64,000 nucleotides of DNA from Pedobacter foliorum (lineage in GTDB: Bacteria > Bacteroidota > Bacteroidia > Sphingobacteriales > Sphingobacteriaceae). The stretch is taken from assembly GCF_013266735.1 (NCBI RefSeq), contig NZ_JABSNU010000017.1, positions 1 through 64,000 on the forward strand. The letters are read 5' to 3'. Position numbers and translations under genes: made by a program. Shown piece by piece: positions 28,087 to 38,500 of this stretch (the stretch's first letter is position 1; every line of letters starts with the position of its first letter). The notes under the pieces are model-generated. The model ran no database searches. It worked only from the letters and a program-made list of their open reading frames with translations, and was not told the origin of the DNA.

Positions 28087-28853
28087 GCGTACTTATGTAC
28101 TTCTTGAGCGGCAACGAATTCTGCGGCTTTTACAACATCTCCAATTATTATAATTGCGGGGTTAGTAAGTCCAGAGTTCGTTGCAGCCTGAGACAGATCC
28201 TGAACCTCACAAATCACCTGTTTCTGATGAGGTAAGGAAGCATTTTGAATTATCGACGCAGGGACAGATCCTCTTCCAGATATTATATAAGCTGCAGAAA
28301 TCTCCGTCAACTTTTTCATTCCCATATATATAACTACAGTCGCCTTACTTTTAACTGCGAGTTGGAGATCTGATGACAAAGAGCCATCCTTCTTTGTACC
28401 TGTTACAATCCAGATGCTTTCACTTATCCCACGATGGGTTAACGGTATATCATTTAAGCCACTAGCCTGCATGCTACTAATACCCGGCACATAATGAGAC
28501 TCAATACCGTGCTCACGAGCAAATAGTATCTCTTCAAAGCCTCTTCCGAAAATAAAAGGATCACCCCCCTTTAAACGAACAACGTTTCCCCTTGTAAATG
28601 CATAATGTTTTATAAGCTGATGAATAGTTTCCTGTGAAGTGCAAAACCCATAGGGTTTTTTACCTACATAAATTCTTTCGCAATCATCAGGTGCTATATC
28701 TAATAGCTCTTTGTTCACTAAATTATCATAAAGTATCACTTTCGCTGACTCTAAAACCTTAAAACCTCTAATTGTTAGCAAATCTGGATCACCAGGACCA
28801 GAACCAACTACATAAAACACAGGATTATCTGTTTTTTTCTTAAAAATACCCAT
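28083..28853 (-). CDS. cobA: Uroporphyrinogen-III C-methyltransferase (SUMT)
   Basis: 256-residue SAM-dependent methyltransferase making precorrin-2, the first step to siroheme. Seen: VVGSGPGDPDLLTIRG, VRLKGGDPFIFGRGFEE, VPGISSMQA and LTHRG motifs of the SUMT family. The start is set at ATG 28853 (MGIFKKKTD); an upstream in-frame extension to 28937 is AT-rich and translates as a hydrophobic run, so it is rejected. It is divergent from nirB, whose product needs siroheme, and overlaps the ClC gene end by four bases. The dehydrogenase/ferrochelatase part of CysG is absent and must be encoded elsewhere. Confidence 0.93.
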   Translation of the reverse strand: MGIFKKKTDNPVFYVVGSGPGDPDLLTIRGFKVLESAKVILYDNLVNKELLDIAPDDCERIYVGKKPYGFCTSQETIHQLIKHYAFTRGNVVRLKGGDPFIFGRGFEEILFAREHGIESHYVPGISSMQASGLNDIPLTHRGISESIWIVTGTKKDGSLSSDLQLAVKSKATVVIYMGMKKLTEISAAYIISGRGSVPASIIQNASLPHQKQVICEVQDLSQAATNSGLTNPAIIIIGDVVKAAEFVAAQEVHKYA

Positions 28854-29017
28854 AAAAACAACGATTAATATCAAAAAAAACCAATTAATAGAATAAATAT
28901 AGCATATAAATAAACACATTAACACAAAATAATTCATTTAAACACAAAATAATCACAAATTAAATAATATAAAACACAATAAAACTAAAAACAACAATAA
29001 ATAAACAAAAATAACCA

Positions 29018-29029
29018 TGATATAAATCA
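29018..29029. promoter_or_regulatory. FNR-like site TGAT-N4-ATCA before nirB
   Basis: TGATATAAATCA is an exact inverted repeat with the spacing and core of the FNR/DNR box (TTGAT-N4-ATCAA; the outer bases differ). It lies about 43 bp upstream of the TATATTTG -7 box, near the position typical for activation. Both nearby Crp/Fnr proteins keep the recognition-helix Glu that contacts TGA half-sites. Binding is inferred. Confidence 0.55.
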
Positions 29030-29038
29030 CACAATTAT

Positions 29039-29060
29039 TACAATAATATAAATTATTGTA
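29039..29060. promoter_or_regulatory. Perfect 9-bp-arm palindrome in the nirB promoter
   Basis: TACAATAAT (29039-29047), ATAA spacer, ATTATTGTA (29052-29060). It abuts the -7 box, so a protein bound here would be expected to block or reshape transcription. It may be a second regulator's operator. Confidence 0.5.
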
Positions 29061-29068
29061 TATATTTG
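29061..29068 (+). promoter_or_regulatory. -7 promoter box of nirB
   Basis: TATATTTG matches TAnnTTTG exactly, 60 bases before the nirB ATG. No -33 TTG is visible at the usual spacing, consistent with an activator-dependent promoter. Confidence 0.6.
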
Positions 29069-29127
29069 ACCTAAACAAACCACAATTACTAGTAAAACAG
29101 AATAAATAACCCAACAAAATCTAAATT

Positions 29128-31641
29128 ATGAATCAAAAAACAGTAGTCGTAATAGGAAATGGAATGGTTGGACATAAATTTTGTGAAAAATTAGCCGCTA
29201 AATCAGATAATTTCAAAATTATTGTATTTGGAGAAGAACCACGGAGGGCATACGACAGAGTTCACCTAAGCGAATACTTCAATGGAAAAACCGCAGAAGA
29301 TCTTTCCTTATCTCATGAGAACTGGTACAATGAACAAAATATCATTCTTCATCTTGGCGATCCGGTAAAAGAAATTGACAGGGAGAACAAAACCATACAT
29401 TCAAGCAAAGGGCTTATTTTAAACTATGACTACCTCGTTCTGGCAACAGGGTCGTCGGCTTTTGTTCCTGATATACCCGGTGTAGATAAAGATGGGGTTT
29501 TCGTTTATCGCACCATCGAAGATCTTGAGCTTATTAAAAACTATGCTTTAAATGCAAAAACAGGTTCCGTATTAGGAGGTGGCTTATTAGGTTTAGAAGC
29601 TGCAAAAGCATTAATAGACTTAAATCTTAAGGAAACACATGTAATTGAATTTGCACCAAGGCTAATGCCAAGGCAGATAGATAGTGCCGGCAGTCAAATG
29701 TTGCAGACTAAACTTAGCACACTGGGCTTATCTATATATACAAACAAAGGAACCAGTAGCATAGAAGGTGAAAACCGTATAGAATACCTAAAGTTTAATG
29801 ACGGAAGTGAGTTAAAAACAGACATACTTGTAATTTCTGCCGGAATCCGCCCAAGAGATGAGTTAGCTAAACTCTGCGGAATCGAAGTAGGCACCAGAGG
29901 TGGAATTCTGGTAAATGAAGCTATGCAAACCAGCGACCCCTCTGTTTTTGCAATCGGAGAATGCGCTTTGTTTAATCATAATATTTATGGGTTAATCGCT
30001 CCTGGATATGAAATGGCAGAAGTGGTAGCTGCTAATCTATGTGAAGGTGACAAAACATTCCATGGATTTGACATGAGCACTAAGCTAAAACTTATTGGTG
30101 TAGATGTAGCGAGTTTTGGAGATCCGTTTATAACTGAACCAGATTCAAGAAGCATCTTATTTGAAGACACTCATAAAGGAATTTACAAACGCATAAACAT
30201 CAGTAATGATGGGAAATATTTACTTGGAGGTATACTAATTGGTGAAGCAGAAGCCTACAATATGCTACTGCAAACTGTAAACAACAAAATTGCACTCCCT
30301 CCTAACCCTGAAGATTTAATATTAGGGTCACGTGGAGGGAGCTCACAAACAGAAAATGCAGGTCTGGCCGGACTTCCGGACGACGCATTGATTTGTAGCT
30401 GTGAAGGAGTATCTAAAGGCAGCATCTGCAATGCGGTCTCTTTAGAGGGCTGCGAGTCGGTAGACGCGATTAAGAAATGTACTAAAGCAGGAACAGGATG
30501 TGGAGGATGCATCCCTATGGTAAAAGACCTAATGGTTCATACCATGAAAGAAAATGGCAAATACATCAGAAATGTGGTATGTGAGCATTTTCAACTGAGC
30601 AGACAAGAATTATATGATCTTATAAAAATACACAACCTTAAAAGTTACGAGCAAGTACTGGACAACGTTGGCAAAGGCGATGGCTGCGAAATATGCAAAC
30701 CGCTGGTATCATCACTTCTGGCAAGTATATGGAATGACATGATCCTTAAAAGAGGTAATGATACCGCCCAGGACAGTAACGACAGGTTTTTGGCAAATAT
30801 CCAAAAAGGCGGCACCTACTCTGTAGTTCCGAGAATTCCGGGAGGAGAAATCAAGCCAGAAAAGCTGGTTATTATTGGAGAGGTTGCCGAAAAATACGGT
30901 CTATACACAAAAATCACTGGCGGACAACGCATAGATATGTTTGGCGCACACTTAAGTGACCTGCCTTTAATATGGGAAGAGCTAATTGCCGCAGGTTTTG
31001 AAAGTGGACATGCCTACGGAAAAGCCTTGCGCACAGTTAAAAGTTGTGTTGGCAGTACCTGGTGTCGCTTTGGTTTACATGATAGCGTAAGCTATGCGAT
31101 CAGAATAGAAGAACGCTATAGAGGGTTAAGGGCTCCACACAAATTAAAGTCTGCCGTTAGCGGATGTATTCGTGAATGTGCAGAGGCTCAAAGTAAAGAT
31201 TTTGGAATTATAGCAACAGAAAAAGGCTGGAACCTATACGTATGTGGCAACGGAGGCAGCAAACCTCAGCACGCATTGCTTCTGGCTTCGGATGTAGATA
31301 GCGACACATGCATCAAATACATAGATCGTTTCTTAATGTTTTACATCCGCACTGCCGACCCACTAACGCGTACCGCTCCTTGGTTAAACAAAATGGAGGG
31401 AGGAATTGAATACCTGAGAAATGTAGTTGTAAATGACAGTCTGGGAATGGCAGCGCAATGGGAAATTGAAATGCAAAACATCGTAAACAGCTATCAATGT
31501 GAATGGAAAACGGCAATTGAGGATCCAGAAATAAGAAAAAGGTTCAATCATTTTGTGAACGCTCCTGAAGAAAAGGATCCAAGTATAAAATTTGATGAAA
31601 TGCGCGGTCAGAAAAAGGCTGCAAACTGGACAACAGCATAA
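29128..31641 (+). CDS. nirB: Assimilatory nitrite reductase large subunit, NAD(P)H-dependent
   Basis: 837-residue cytoplasmic enzyme reducing nitrite to ammonium. Order seen: FAD/NAD(P)H oxidoreductase (VVVIGNGMVG, LGGGLLGLEAA; about 1-405); BFD-like [2Fe-2S] domain (CSCEGVSK ... GCGGC, about 420-470); NIR/SIR ferredoxin-like half domains; and the siroheme/[4Fe-4S] site with cysteines in SCVGSTWC (about 640-646) and SGCIREC (about 680-684). Length and order match NirB. nirD follows 45 bp downstream, and siroheme synthesis (cobA) is divergent. The promoter carries an FNR-like site. Confidence 0.96.
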   Translation: MNQKTVVVIGNGMVGHKFCEKLAAKSDNFKIIVFGEEPRRAYDRVHLSEYFNGKTAEDLSLSHENWYNEQNIILHLGDPVKEIDRENKTIHSSKGLILNYDYLVLATGSSAFVPDIPGVDKDGVFVYRTIEDLELIKNYALNAKTGSVLGGGLLGLEAAKALIDLNLKETHVIEFAPRLMPRQIDSAGSQMLQTKLSTLGLSIYTNKGTSSIEGENRIEYLKFNDGSELKTDILVISAGIRPRDELAKLCGIEVGTRGGILVNEAMQTSDPSVFAIGECALFNHNIYGLIAPGYEMAEVVAANLCEGDKTFHGFDMSTKLKLIGVDVASFGDPFITEPDSRSILFEDTHKGIYKRINISNDGKYLLGGILIGEAEAYNMLLQTVNNKIALPPNPEDLILGSRGGSSQTENAGLAGLPDDALICSCEGVSKGSICNAVSLEGCESVDAIKKCTKAGTGCGGCIPMVKDLMVHTMKENGKYIRNVVCEHFQLSRQELYDLIKIHNLKSYEQVLDNVGKGDGCEICKPLVSSLLASIWNDMILKRGNDTAQDSNDRFLANIQKGGTYSVVPRIPGGEIKPEKLVIIGEVAEKYGLYTKITGGQRIDMFGAHLSDLPLIWEELIAAGFESGHAYGKALRTVKSCVGSTWCRFGLHDSVSYAIRIEERYRGLRAPHKLKSAVSGCIRECAEAQSKDFGIIATEKGWNLYVCGNGGSKPQHALLLASDVDSDTCIKYIDRFLMFYIRTADPLTRTAPWLNKMEGGIEYLRNVVVNDSLGMAAQWEIEMQNIVNSYQCEWKTAIEDPEIRKRFNHFVNAPEEKDPSIKFDEMRGQKKAANWTTA

Positions 31642-31686
31642 CCTAAAACAAACAAACCTATTTATACACTAACAAAACAGAAAATC

Positions 31687-32031
31687 ATGGTAGAAACAAC
31701 GACAAACTGGTTTGAAGCATGCCGCGTTGAAGACGCAGTACAAAACGGAGGAGTATGTGTTAAGTGCGGAGAGGAACAAATTGCATTATTTTATTTTACC
31801 CGCAGAAATGAATGGTATGCCACACAAAATTTATGCCCTCACCGCAGGCAAATGGCACTTAGCCGTGGCATGATCGGTTCGGTAGGTGAAGATCCTAAAA
31901 TTGCCTGTCCTTTCCATAAAAAGACATTTTCACTATCTACAGGAGAATGTTTGAGTGGAGATGAATGTGCGATACAAACCTACCCGGTTAAGGTTGAAGA
32001 TGGATTTGTATACATCGGCTTACAAAATTAA
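31687..32031 (+). CDS. nirD: Nitrite reductase small subunit, Rieske-type
   Basis: 114 residues. Keeps both Rieske motifs, CPHRR and CPFHKK, so it should hold a [2Fe-2S] cluster, whereas E. coli NirD lacks the ligands. It pairs with NirB as the small subunit. It ends seven bases before the moaCB start, which places nitrite reduction and molybdenum cofactor genes in one transcript. Confidence 0.94.
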   Translation: MVETTTNWFEACRVEDAVQNGGVCVKCGEEQIALFYFTRRNEWYATQNLCPHRRQMALSRGMIGSVGEDPKIACPFHKKTFSLSTGECLSGDECAIQTYPVKVEDGFVYIGLQN

Positions 32032-32038
32032 ATTAAAT

Positions 32039-32947
32039 ATGCGCGACATAACCAGCAAACAAATCACATTAAGAACAGCCAAGGCAGTAGCTACCATCTT
32101 TTGTTCAACTGAAACCATTTCAAAGATCAAAGGCAATGAACTACCAAAAGGCAATCTTTTTGATGTGGCCAGAGCAGCTGGTTTTTTAGGCGCTAAATTA
32201 ACTCCTCAACTACTACCCCATTGTCATCCTGTAAATATCGATAGCATGGACATTTCCTTCAGTTTCATTCCTGAAGGCGGCATTCAGATATTGGGTGAAG
32301 CAAAATCCATTGGTCGTACAGGTATAGAAATGGAGATACTTACGGCCGTTTCAATTGCTGCCCTTGAGATCTACGACATGCTAAAACCGGTAGACACCGA
32401 CCTTGAAATAGGCAACATCAAGCTGTTGCAGAAAACAGGTGGCAAAAGCGATCGGAAGAAATACTTCTCAACCTCTCCTACTTGTGCAGTTCTGGTATGT
32501 TCAGATTCAACCGCAGCAGGAAAACGTGAAGACAAAAGTGGACTAGCAATCAAAGGCATACTTGAACAAGCAAATGCAAAGGTGGTAGCCTATGAAATAG
32601 TTGCAGACGATAAAGCACAAATACAAAAGCAGTTGCTACAATGGGTTTCAGAAGATATCCATTTCATCTTCACCACAGGCGGAACTGGTCTTGGCCCACG
32701 AGACAACACAGTAAGCGCTGTAAGTGAAATACTGGAACGCGATGCTGATGGAATTACTGAAGCAATGCGAAACTTCGGCCAAATGCGGACACCAATGGCC
32801 ATGATGAGTAGAGCTGTTGCCGGATCCATCGCTCATTCATTAATAGTTACACTGCCCGGAAGTACAGATGGAGCCAGAGAATCACTGGAGGCGATAGTAC
32901 CCGGTGTTTTCCATGCCCGAAAAATGATGAAAGGAGGAGGACATTAG
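32039..32947 (+). CDS. moaCB: MoaC-MoaB fusion (molybdopterin precursor synthesis)
   Basis: 302-residue bifunctional protein. N-terminal MoaC domain (about 1-150) with the HCHP motif and the active-site stretch TGIEMEILTAVSIAAL for cyclic pyranopterin formation; C-terminal MoaB/MogA domain (about 160-302) with the nucleotide motif TTGGTGLGPRDNT, for molybdopterin adenylylation. ATG 32039 is chosen because upstream codons overlap nirD in another frame. Separate in E. coli, the two activities are joined here. moeA starts three bases after the stop. Confidence 0.94.
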   Translation: MRDITSKQITLRTAKAVATIFCSTETISKIKGNELPKGNLFDVARAAGFLGAKLTPQLLPHCHPVNIDSMDISFSFIPEGGIQILGEAKSIGRTGIEMEILTAVSIAALEIYDMLKPVDTDLEIGNIKLLQKTGGKSDRKKYFSTSPTCAVLVCSDSTAAGKREDKSGLAIKGILEQANAKVVAYEIVADDKAQIQKQLLQWVSEDIHFIFTTGGTGLGPRDNTVSAVSEILERDADGITEAMRNFGQMRTPMAMMSRAVAGSIAHSLIVTLPGSTDGARESLEAIVPGVFHARKMMKGGGH

Positions 32948-32950
32948 CGT

Positions 32951-34147
32951 ATGATAAGTTTTGAAGAAGCCATAACCACAATATCCACTCTTTCGCAACA
33001 CTTCGAAACGGAATACATCAATCTGGAGGATGCCGACAATAGAATATTAGCCGAAGACATTTATGCTGACCGCGACTACCCCCCCTTTAACAGAGCCGCT
33101 ATGGATGGTTATGCAATTATGCTTAGCGATTGGGAAAGTGGCTTAAGAAAATATGCGATAACCGAAATCATTTACGCAGGACAGGTTTCAAAACAAGCAC
33201 TAACTTCTGGAAATTGCTATAAGATTATGACTGGGGCAGCTACCCCAAAAACGGCAAACGTAATCATCAGAAAAGAGGATACACATGAAATCGATAATGA
33301 GGTAACTATAGCAGTCGAAACAGCAAAACACCTTCAAAACATAGCCACTCAAGGACAAGACTTAAAATACCAGGCTTTAATATTAGCTTCTCCCTGCAAA
33401 TGCACACCACAAACTATTAGCCTGCTTGCTTCTGTCGGAAAAGCAACACTAAAAGTATACAAGCTACCTACAGTTGCAGTGATAACAACCGGTGATGAAG
33501 TTATAGCACCCAGCAAACCAACAGCGAGCCATCAAATCCGCAACAGCAACCAATATCTGCTAAAAGCACTTTTAAAGAAATGGAACATTACTCCATCGCT
33601 GTGCGAACACGTTCAGGACAACAAAAACCTGCTTACCAAAGCATTTAAGGAAGCTATTAAAAACCAACTTACCATTATTAACGGAGGAGTATCTGCCGGA
33701 GATGCTGATTATGTGCCTGCTGTATTAAAGTCGCTGGGAGTTGAAATGGTATTCCATAAAGTTAAAATACGTCCAGGAAAACCGTTATGGATAGGAAAAA
33801 CTCCGCTCGGCGGGATCGTTTTTGCCCTTCCCGGAAATCCATTATCCTGCCTTACTACTTTCACAATATTTGTAGAAGATTATTTATACAAATGCTTTGG
33901 CTACGCAAGTCGCCCAGTATACAGATTCCCGATACAAGAGAGTAGGATTAAAAAACATCCGTTAACAGAGTTTTTTCCAGTTCAAATAAGTAAGTCGCAA
34001 CAAGGCTTAAACCTTATCTCTTTCAACGGATCCGGAGATATTACCGCCGGTCTCAATGCCAGTGGCCTGGCCCTACAACCAGATTTAACAGAAGAATTAA
34101 AAAAGGAAGACATCATTAGTTTTTACCCATTTAACAACAGCCTATAA
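32951..34147 (+). CDS. moeA: Molybdopterin molybdenumtransferase MoeA
   Basis: 398 residues; inserts molybdate into adenylylated molybdopterin. Seen: DYPPFNRAAMDGYAI, the ITTGDEV strand, GGVSAGDADYV and the VRPGKP-like RPGKPLW ... LPGNPLSC stretch, giving the usual four-domain MoeA of ~400 residues. It works directly after the MoaB/MogA domain of the preceding fusion, and the two reading frames are three bases apart. It is the last gene before the 92-bp gap that splits the island's plus-strand genes. Confidence 0.95.
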   Translation: MISFEEAITTISTLSQHFETEYINLEDADNRILAEDIYADRDYPPFNRAAMDGYAIMLSDWESGLRKYAITEIIYAGQVSKQALTSGNCYKIMTGAATPKTANVIIRKEDTHEIDNEVTIAVETAKHLQNIATQGQDLKYQALILASPCKCTPQTISLLASVGKATLKVYKLPTVAVITTGDEVIAPSKPTASHQIRNSNQYLLKALLKKWNITPSLCEHVQDNKNLLTKAFKEAIKNQLTIINGGVSAGDADYVPAVLKSLGVEMVFHKVKIRPGKPLWIGKTPLGGIVFALPGNPLSCLTTFTIFVEDYLYKCFGYASRPVYRFPIQESRIKKHPLTEFFPVQISKSQQGLNLISFNGSGDITAGLNASGLALQPDLTEELKKEDIISFYPFNNSL

Positions 34148-34174
34148 GAACCACAACATCCATATAAAAAAACA

Positions 34175-34204
34175 CCCCATCAGAAGGTCGGATTTCTGAC
34201 AGGG
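34175..34204. promoter_or_regulatory. Hairpin in the moeA-narK gap
   Basis: TCAGAA (34180-34185) pairs with TTCTGA (34194-34199); flanking CCC and GGG can extend the stem. No T-run follows on the plus strand. An A-run precedes it, so it would be a proper terminator only on the minus strand. It may be a processing or attenuation point splitting the island's transcript. Confidence 0.45.
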
Positions 34205-34239
34205 TAAAATAGTTTCATCGTTTAAATAAAACTTATCAA

Positions 34240-35574
34240 ATGTATCAAAAAGAATCTACTCTTCCCAAAGAAGGCCTTAAGCCGCTAAAAAAACTTAACA
34301 TCTTTTCTACGAAAGGCATTCAGATGAAAACCTTTCACATTACATGGATAACCTTCTTTTTCTGCTTTTTTGGATGGTTCGGTGTTGCACCACTCATGCC
34401 ATTAATACGAGAACAACTACATTTAAGTAAAGATCAAATTGGCAACATCATCATCGCCTCAGTCTCTGCAACAATTATCGCAAGGCTAATTGTCGGCAAA
34501 CTATGTGACACCCTCGGCCCGAGACTATCCTACACCATTCTGCTTGCACTAGGCTCAATACCCGTCATGTGCATAGGACTAAGCAACAGCTATGAAAGCT
34601 TTCTCTTATTCCGTTTTGTAATTGGAATTATAGGCGCATCGTTTGTAATCACCCAATTCCACACCTCAATGATGTTTGCTCCAAATGTAATAGGAACCGC
34701 AAATGCCGTTACAGGAGGCTGGGGAAATCTTGGCGGTGGAGTTACACAACTGATAATGCCACTTATTGCAGCAGGTTTTGCGGGTTTAGGCTTTGTTAGT
34801 CAGGCTAACTCATGGAGAGTTGCCATGATCGTACCGGGCGTAATTCTATTAATTATGGCTTTTGTTTATTACAAGTACACAAAAGATACTCCGGCCGGGA
34901 ACTTCAAAGACCTTGAAGTAGTTAAAGTTAAAACAGCTCAAAAGGGTTCTTTTATGGCTGCGCTAAAAGATTACAGAACATGGGTGTTGGCATTGGCTTA
35001 CGCAGCTTGTTTTGGAATAGAAATAACGGTTGACAATGTGGCTGCCACCTTTTTTACGGATCAATTTGGCGCATCAATGATTATGGCCGGTGCCATGGCG
35101 AGCATATTTGGTGGCATGAATATTTTTGCAAGAGCACTCGGTGGTTTTGTGAGCGATAAAGTCGGAAAATCATACGGCCTTAGAGGCAAAGGAATACTAC
35201 TTGGAGGGCTGCTTGTTTTAGAAGGAATTGGCATCAGCTTATTTGCCCAATCACAAACACTCGGCCTAGCAATAGCTTCAATGCTTTTATTCGCACTGTT
35301 CCTAAAAATGGCTAATGGCGGTACTTACGGCATTGTCCCTTTCATCAATAAAGATGCAATTGGTTCTGTAAGTGGCATTGTAGGCGCAGGTGGAAATATA
35401 GGCGCTATGCTGGTAGGCTTTCTATTTAAATCAGAGCACCTAACCTATGCTGATGCATTTCATTATATCGGTATTGGCGTGGCCGTTATCGGTCTGCTGG
35501 TATTCATTACAAAATTTCAATTAAAGAGATCCGAAAATACGGAAACAGTAAAACAAGAGTTTCAACAGGCTTAA
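34240..35574 (+). CDS. NarK-type MFS nitrate/nitrite transporter
   Basis: 444-residue inner-membrane MFS permease of the nitrate/nitrite porter family. Seen: FGWFGVAPLMPLIREQ in helix 1, ARLIVGKLCDTLGPR (loop 2-3), and the nitrate signature-like glycine-rich stretches GGWGNLGGGVTQL and GIVGAGGNIGAML. It lies 22 bp before the nitrate reductase gene, so it most likely imports nitrate for assimilation. The start at 34240 gives a 27-residue N-terminal extension; an internal ATG at 34324 would give a shorter form. Confidence 0.93.
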   Translation: MYQKESTLPKEGLKPLKKLNIFSTKGIQMKTFHITWITFFFCFFGWFGVAPLMPLIREQLHLSKDQIGNIIIASVSATIIARLIVGKLCDTLGPRLSYTILLALGSIPVMCIGLSNSYESFLLFRFVIGIIGASFVITQFHTSMMFAPNVIGTANAVTGGWGNLGGGVTQLIMPLIAAGFAGLGFVSQANSWRVAMIVPGVILLIMAFVYYKYTKDTPAGNFKDLEVVKVKTAQKGSFMAALKDYRTWVLALAYAACFGIEITVDNVAATFFTDQFGASMIMAGAMASIFGGMNIFARALGGFVSDKVGKSYGLRGKGILLGGLLVLEGIGISLFAQSQTLGLAIASMLLFALFLKMANGGTYGIVPFINKDAIGSVSGIVGAGGNIGAMLVGFLFKSEHLTYADAFHYIGIGVAVIGLLVFITKFQLKRSENTETVKQEFQQA

Positions 35575-35596
35575 TTCTAACAAAGAGGGAACATAT

Positions 35597-38500
35597 ATGT
35601 CTGGAGATAAGAACAAAATTTTTAAAAGTACCTGCTGCTACTGTGGCGTTGGCTGTGGCGTAAACGTTACTTTAGAAAAAAATAAGACCATTACAGTACA
35701 GGGTGATAAAGATCATCCTGTAAACCATGGCATGCTTTGCAGCAAAGGTCTTAACCTCCAGTACACCGTAAACGACAAAAGCGATCGTCTGCTTTATCCT
35801 CAAATGAGGTATAACAAAAATATGCCGCTGCAAAGAGTTAGCTGGGATGATGCCTTAAATCGGACAGCTGCTGTTTTCAAGACTTTTATTGATAAGTACG
35901 GTCCTAATTCCGTAGCTTTTTATGCCTCCGGCCAATGCCTTACTGAAGAATACTATGTAATCAATAAACTGATAAAAGGTTTTATAGGCAGTAACAATAT
36001 CGACACCAACTCTCGCCTATGCATGAGTAGTGCGGTTACTGCTTATAAAATGGCCTTGGGCGAAGACAGTGTTCCGATATGCTATGACGACATTGAGCTT
36101 GCCAATTGCTTTTTTATCACCGGCGCTAATCCCGCGTGGTGTCACCCAATACTTTGGCGTAGAGTTGAAGCACATAAAGCCGCGAACCCAGACATCAAAA
36201 TTATCGTTACAGACCCAAGAGTTACCGACTCCTGCTCACTTGCTGATCTTCACTTACAAATTAACCCGGGGACTGATGTAACCTTAAATCATGCTATTGG
36301 CCGCGCACTTATTGAAGCCGGAAATATAGACAGTGAATTTATAGCTAACCATACCGAAGGTTTTGATGCTTATCAGCAAAAGGTATTCGAAAGAACCTTA
36401 AAAGAATCAGCCCAAATCTGCGGAATTACTATATCCGAAATAGAACTTGCCGCTACCTACATTGGTGAGGCCAAAGGGTTTTTAAGCATGTGGACAATGG
36501 GACTTAACCAAAGTTCTATTGGTGTAAACAAAAACCTGAGTCTGATTAACCTAAACCTTATTACTGGCCACATTGGAAAGCCAGGTTCAGGCCCCTTCTC
36601 TCTTACCGGGCAACCCAATGCAATGGGCGGTCGCGAAGTGGGCGGACTTGCAAATCTTCTTCCTGCACACCGTGATTTATCGAATGAACAACATCGTTTG
36701 GAAGTACAAAAATTCTGGGGAGGAACAACCATTTCAGGAAAAACAGGCCTTACGGCTACCGAAATGTTCGAGGCCTTACATGATGGTCGACTTAAAGCAA
36801 TCTGGATACTATGCACAAATCCATTAACCAGCTTACCTAATGCCCGATTTGCTGAAGAAGCTTTAAAAAGGGCAAAATTTGTGGTGATACAAGAAATAAC
36901 AGACAAGGCAGAAACCCTTGCTTACGCGGATGTGATTTTACCAGCAGCTGCCTGGACAGAAAAAGAAGGCACAATGACCAATTCTGAAAGAAGAATAAGT
37001 CACCTGAATAAAATCATTGATGCACCGGGCGAAGCGCTTCCTGATGCCGAGATCATTTGTCGCTTTGCAAAAAAAATGGGTTATAAAGGGTTTGAGTACA
37101 ATAGCATGGAAGACATCTATAAAGAACATGCAAAACTCACCTATAGAACCAGCATCAATATACACGGGCTTGACTACAAACAAATTGACAAGAGCAACAC
37201 CGTACAATGGCCTTTCAACAAAAGATCAGAAAGCGGCACAAAACGTCTGTTTACCAATCATTTATTCTATACAAGCTCAAAGAGAGCTATTATACATAGT
37301 CCTTCTGATCAGTTAAATAGTGAGCTTCCTGATGAGGACTTTCCTTTTATCCTAACTACCGGCAGAGTTCGTGACCACTGGCACACCATGTCTAAAACAG
37401 GCAAAGTGAGCAAGCTTAAACAGCACATTAAAGATGCCTTTATGGAAATTAATCCTGCAGATGCAGATTTCTTATCCATTGAGGACAATCAGGTTATAGT
37501 TGTACGATCAAGACGAGGAGAAGTTCAGGTTAAAGCAAAAATATCTGCTACTATAAAGCAAGGTGTAGTATTTCTACCTATGCATTGGGGCAAAATACTG
37601 GGCAGTGATTTAAATAGAGCAAACAATATTACCAGTACCATTGTAGATCCGCTATCTAAAGAACCTGATTTTAAGTACTGCGCTGTAAACGTTGAGAAGT
37701 TCAAAAAGGACTTCCAAAGGATTGTAATTATAGGTGCCGGAGCAGGTGCATATGGTTTTGTTAAATCTTACAGGGAAATCAATAAGGAAGATCAGATCAC
37801 CATTTTTAGTAAAGAGAACTTCCCGTTTTATAACCGCGTAATGCTTCCTGATTACATAAGTGGAGAGCAAAAGTGGGAACAACTGGTAAAAATGAAGGAC
37901 GAGGAAGAGCCTGAATACAACATTAAACTATTGAGAGGTGTAAGTGTAGAAAAAGTAAACCGGGAACAGAAGTACGTAATAGATTCAACAGGTAAAAAGA
38001 CATCGTACGACTTACTGATAATAGCTACCGGAAGTCGCTCTACCCTACCCAAAAACGCGCCATCATTACCGGGTATTTTTACCATGCGCAGTCGCACTGA
38101 TGCAGACAATTTCAAAAAGCACATCCCCAAAAATGCTCACGTAGTAGTTGTTGGTGGTGGGTTGCTTGGATTGGAAATGGCAGCATCATTACGCGAAATA
38201 GGCGTAAAAATTACGGTTATCCATAGGGTATCCAGATTTTTAAACAGACAGCTAGATCCACTCGGAAGCCAGTTGCTACATGAGGAAATGGTAGATCAGG
38301 GTTGTGACATTTACTACAATGATGAAGTACAGCTTTACTATGGCCGATCTAAACTAACTGGTATAGAGCTAAAAAGTGGTCGGAGGATAAATTGCGATGC
38401 AATTATACTGGCCATTGGCACTACCCCAAATATTGAACTAGCAAAGGAATCGGGATTAGAATGTAAACGTGGCGTACTTGTTAATGAACGCTTACAAACA

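Noticed and set aside
28854..28937. N-terminal extension of the SUMT protein with a hydrophobic stretch
   Set aside because: The added codons are AT-rich divergent promoter DNA; the family starts just before the VVGSGPG motif, as from ATG 28853.
31955..32038. Longer MoaC start overlapping nirD
   Set aside because: The extra codons are out-of-frame nirD sequence; ATG 32039 matches the MoaC N-terminus.
36457..36906. 149-codon minus-strand frame inside the nitrate reductase gene
   Set aside because: Antisense to a strongly supported gene; low-complexity Pro/Ser/Arg product without any domain.
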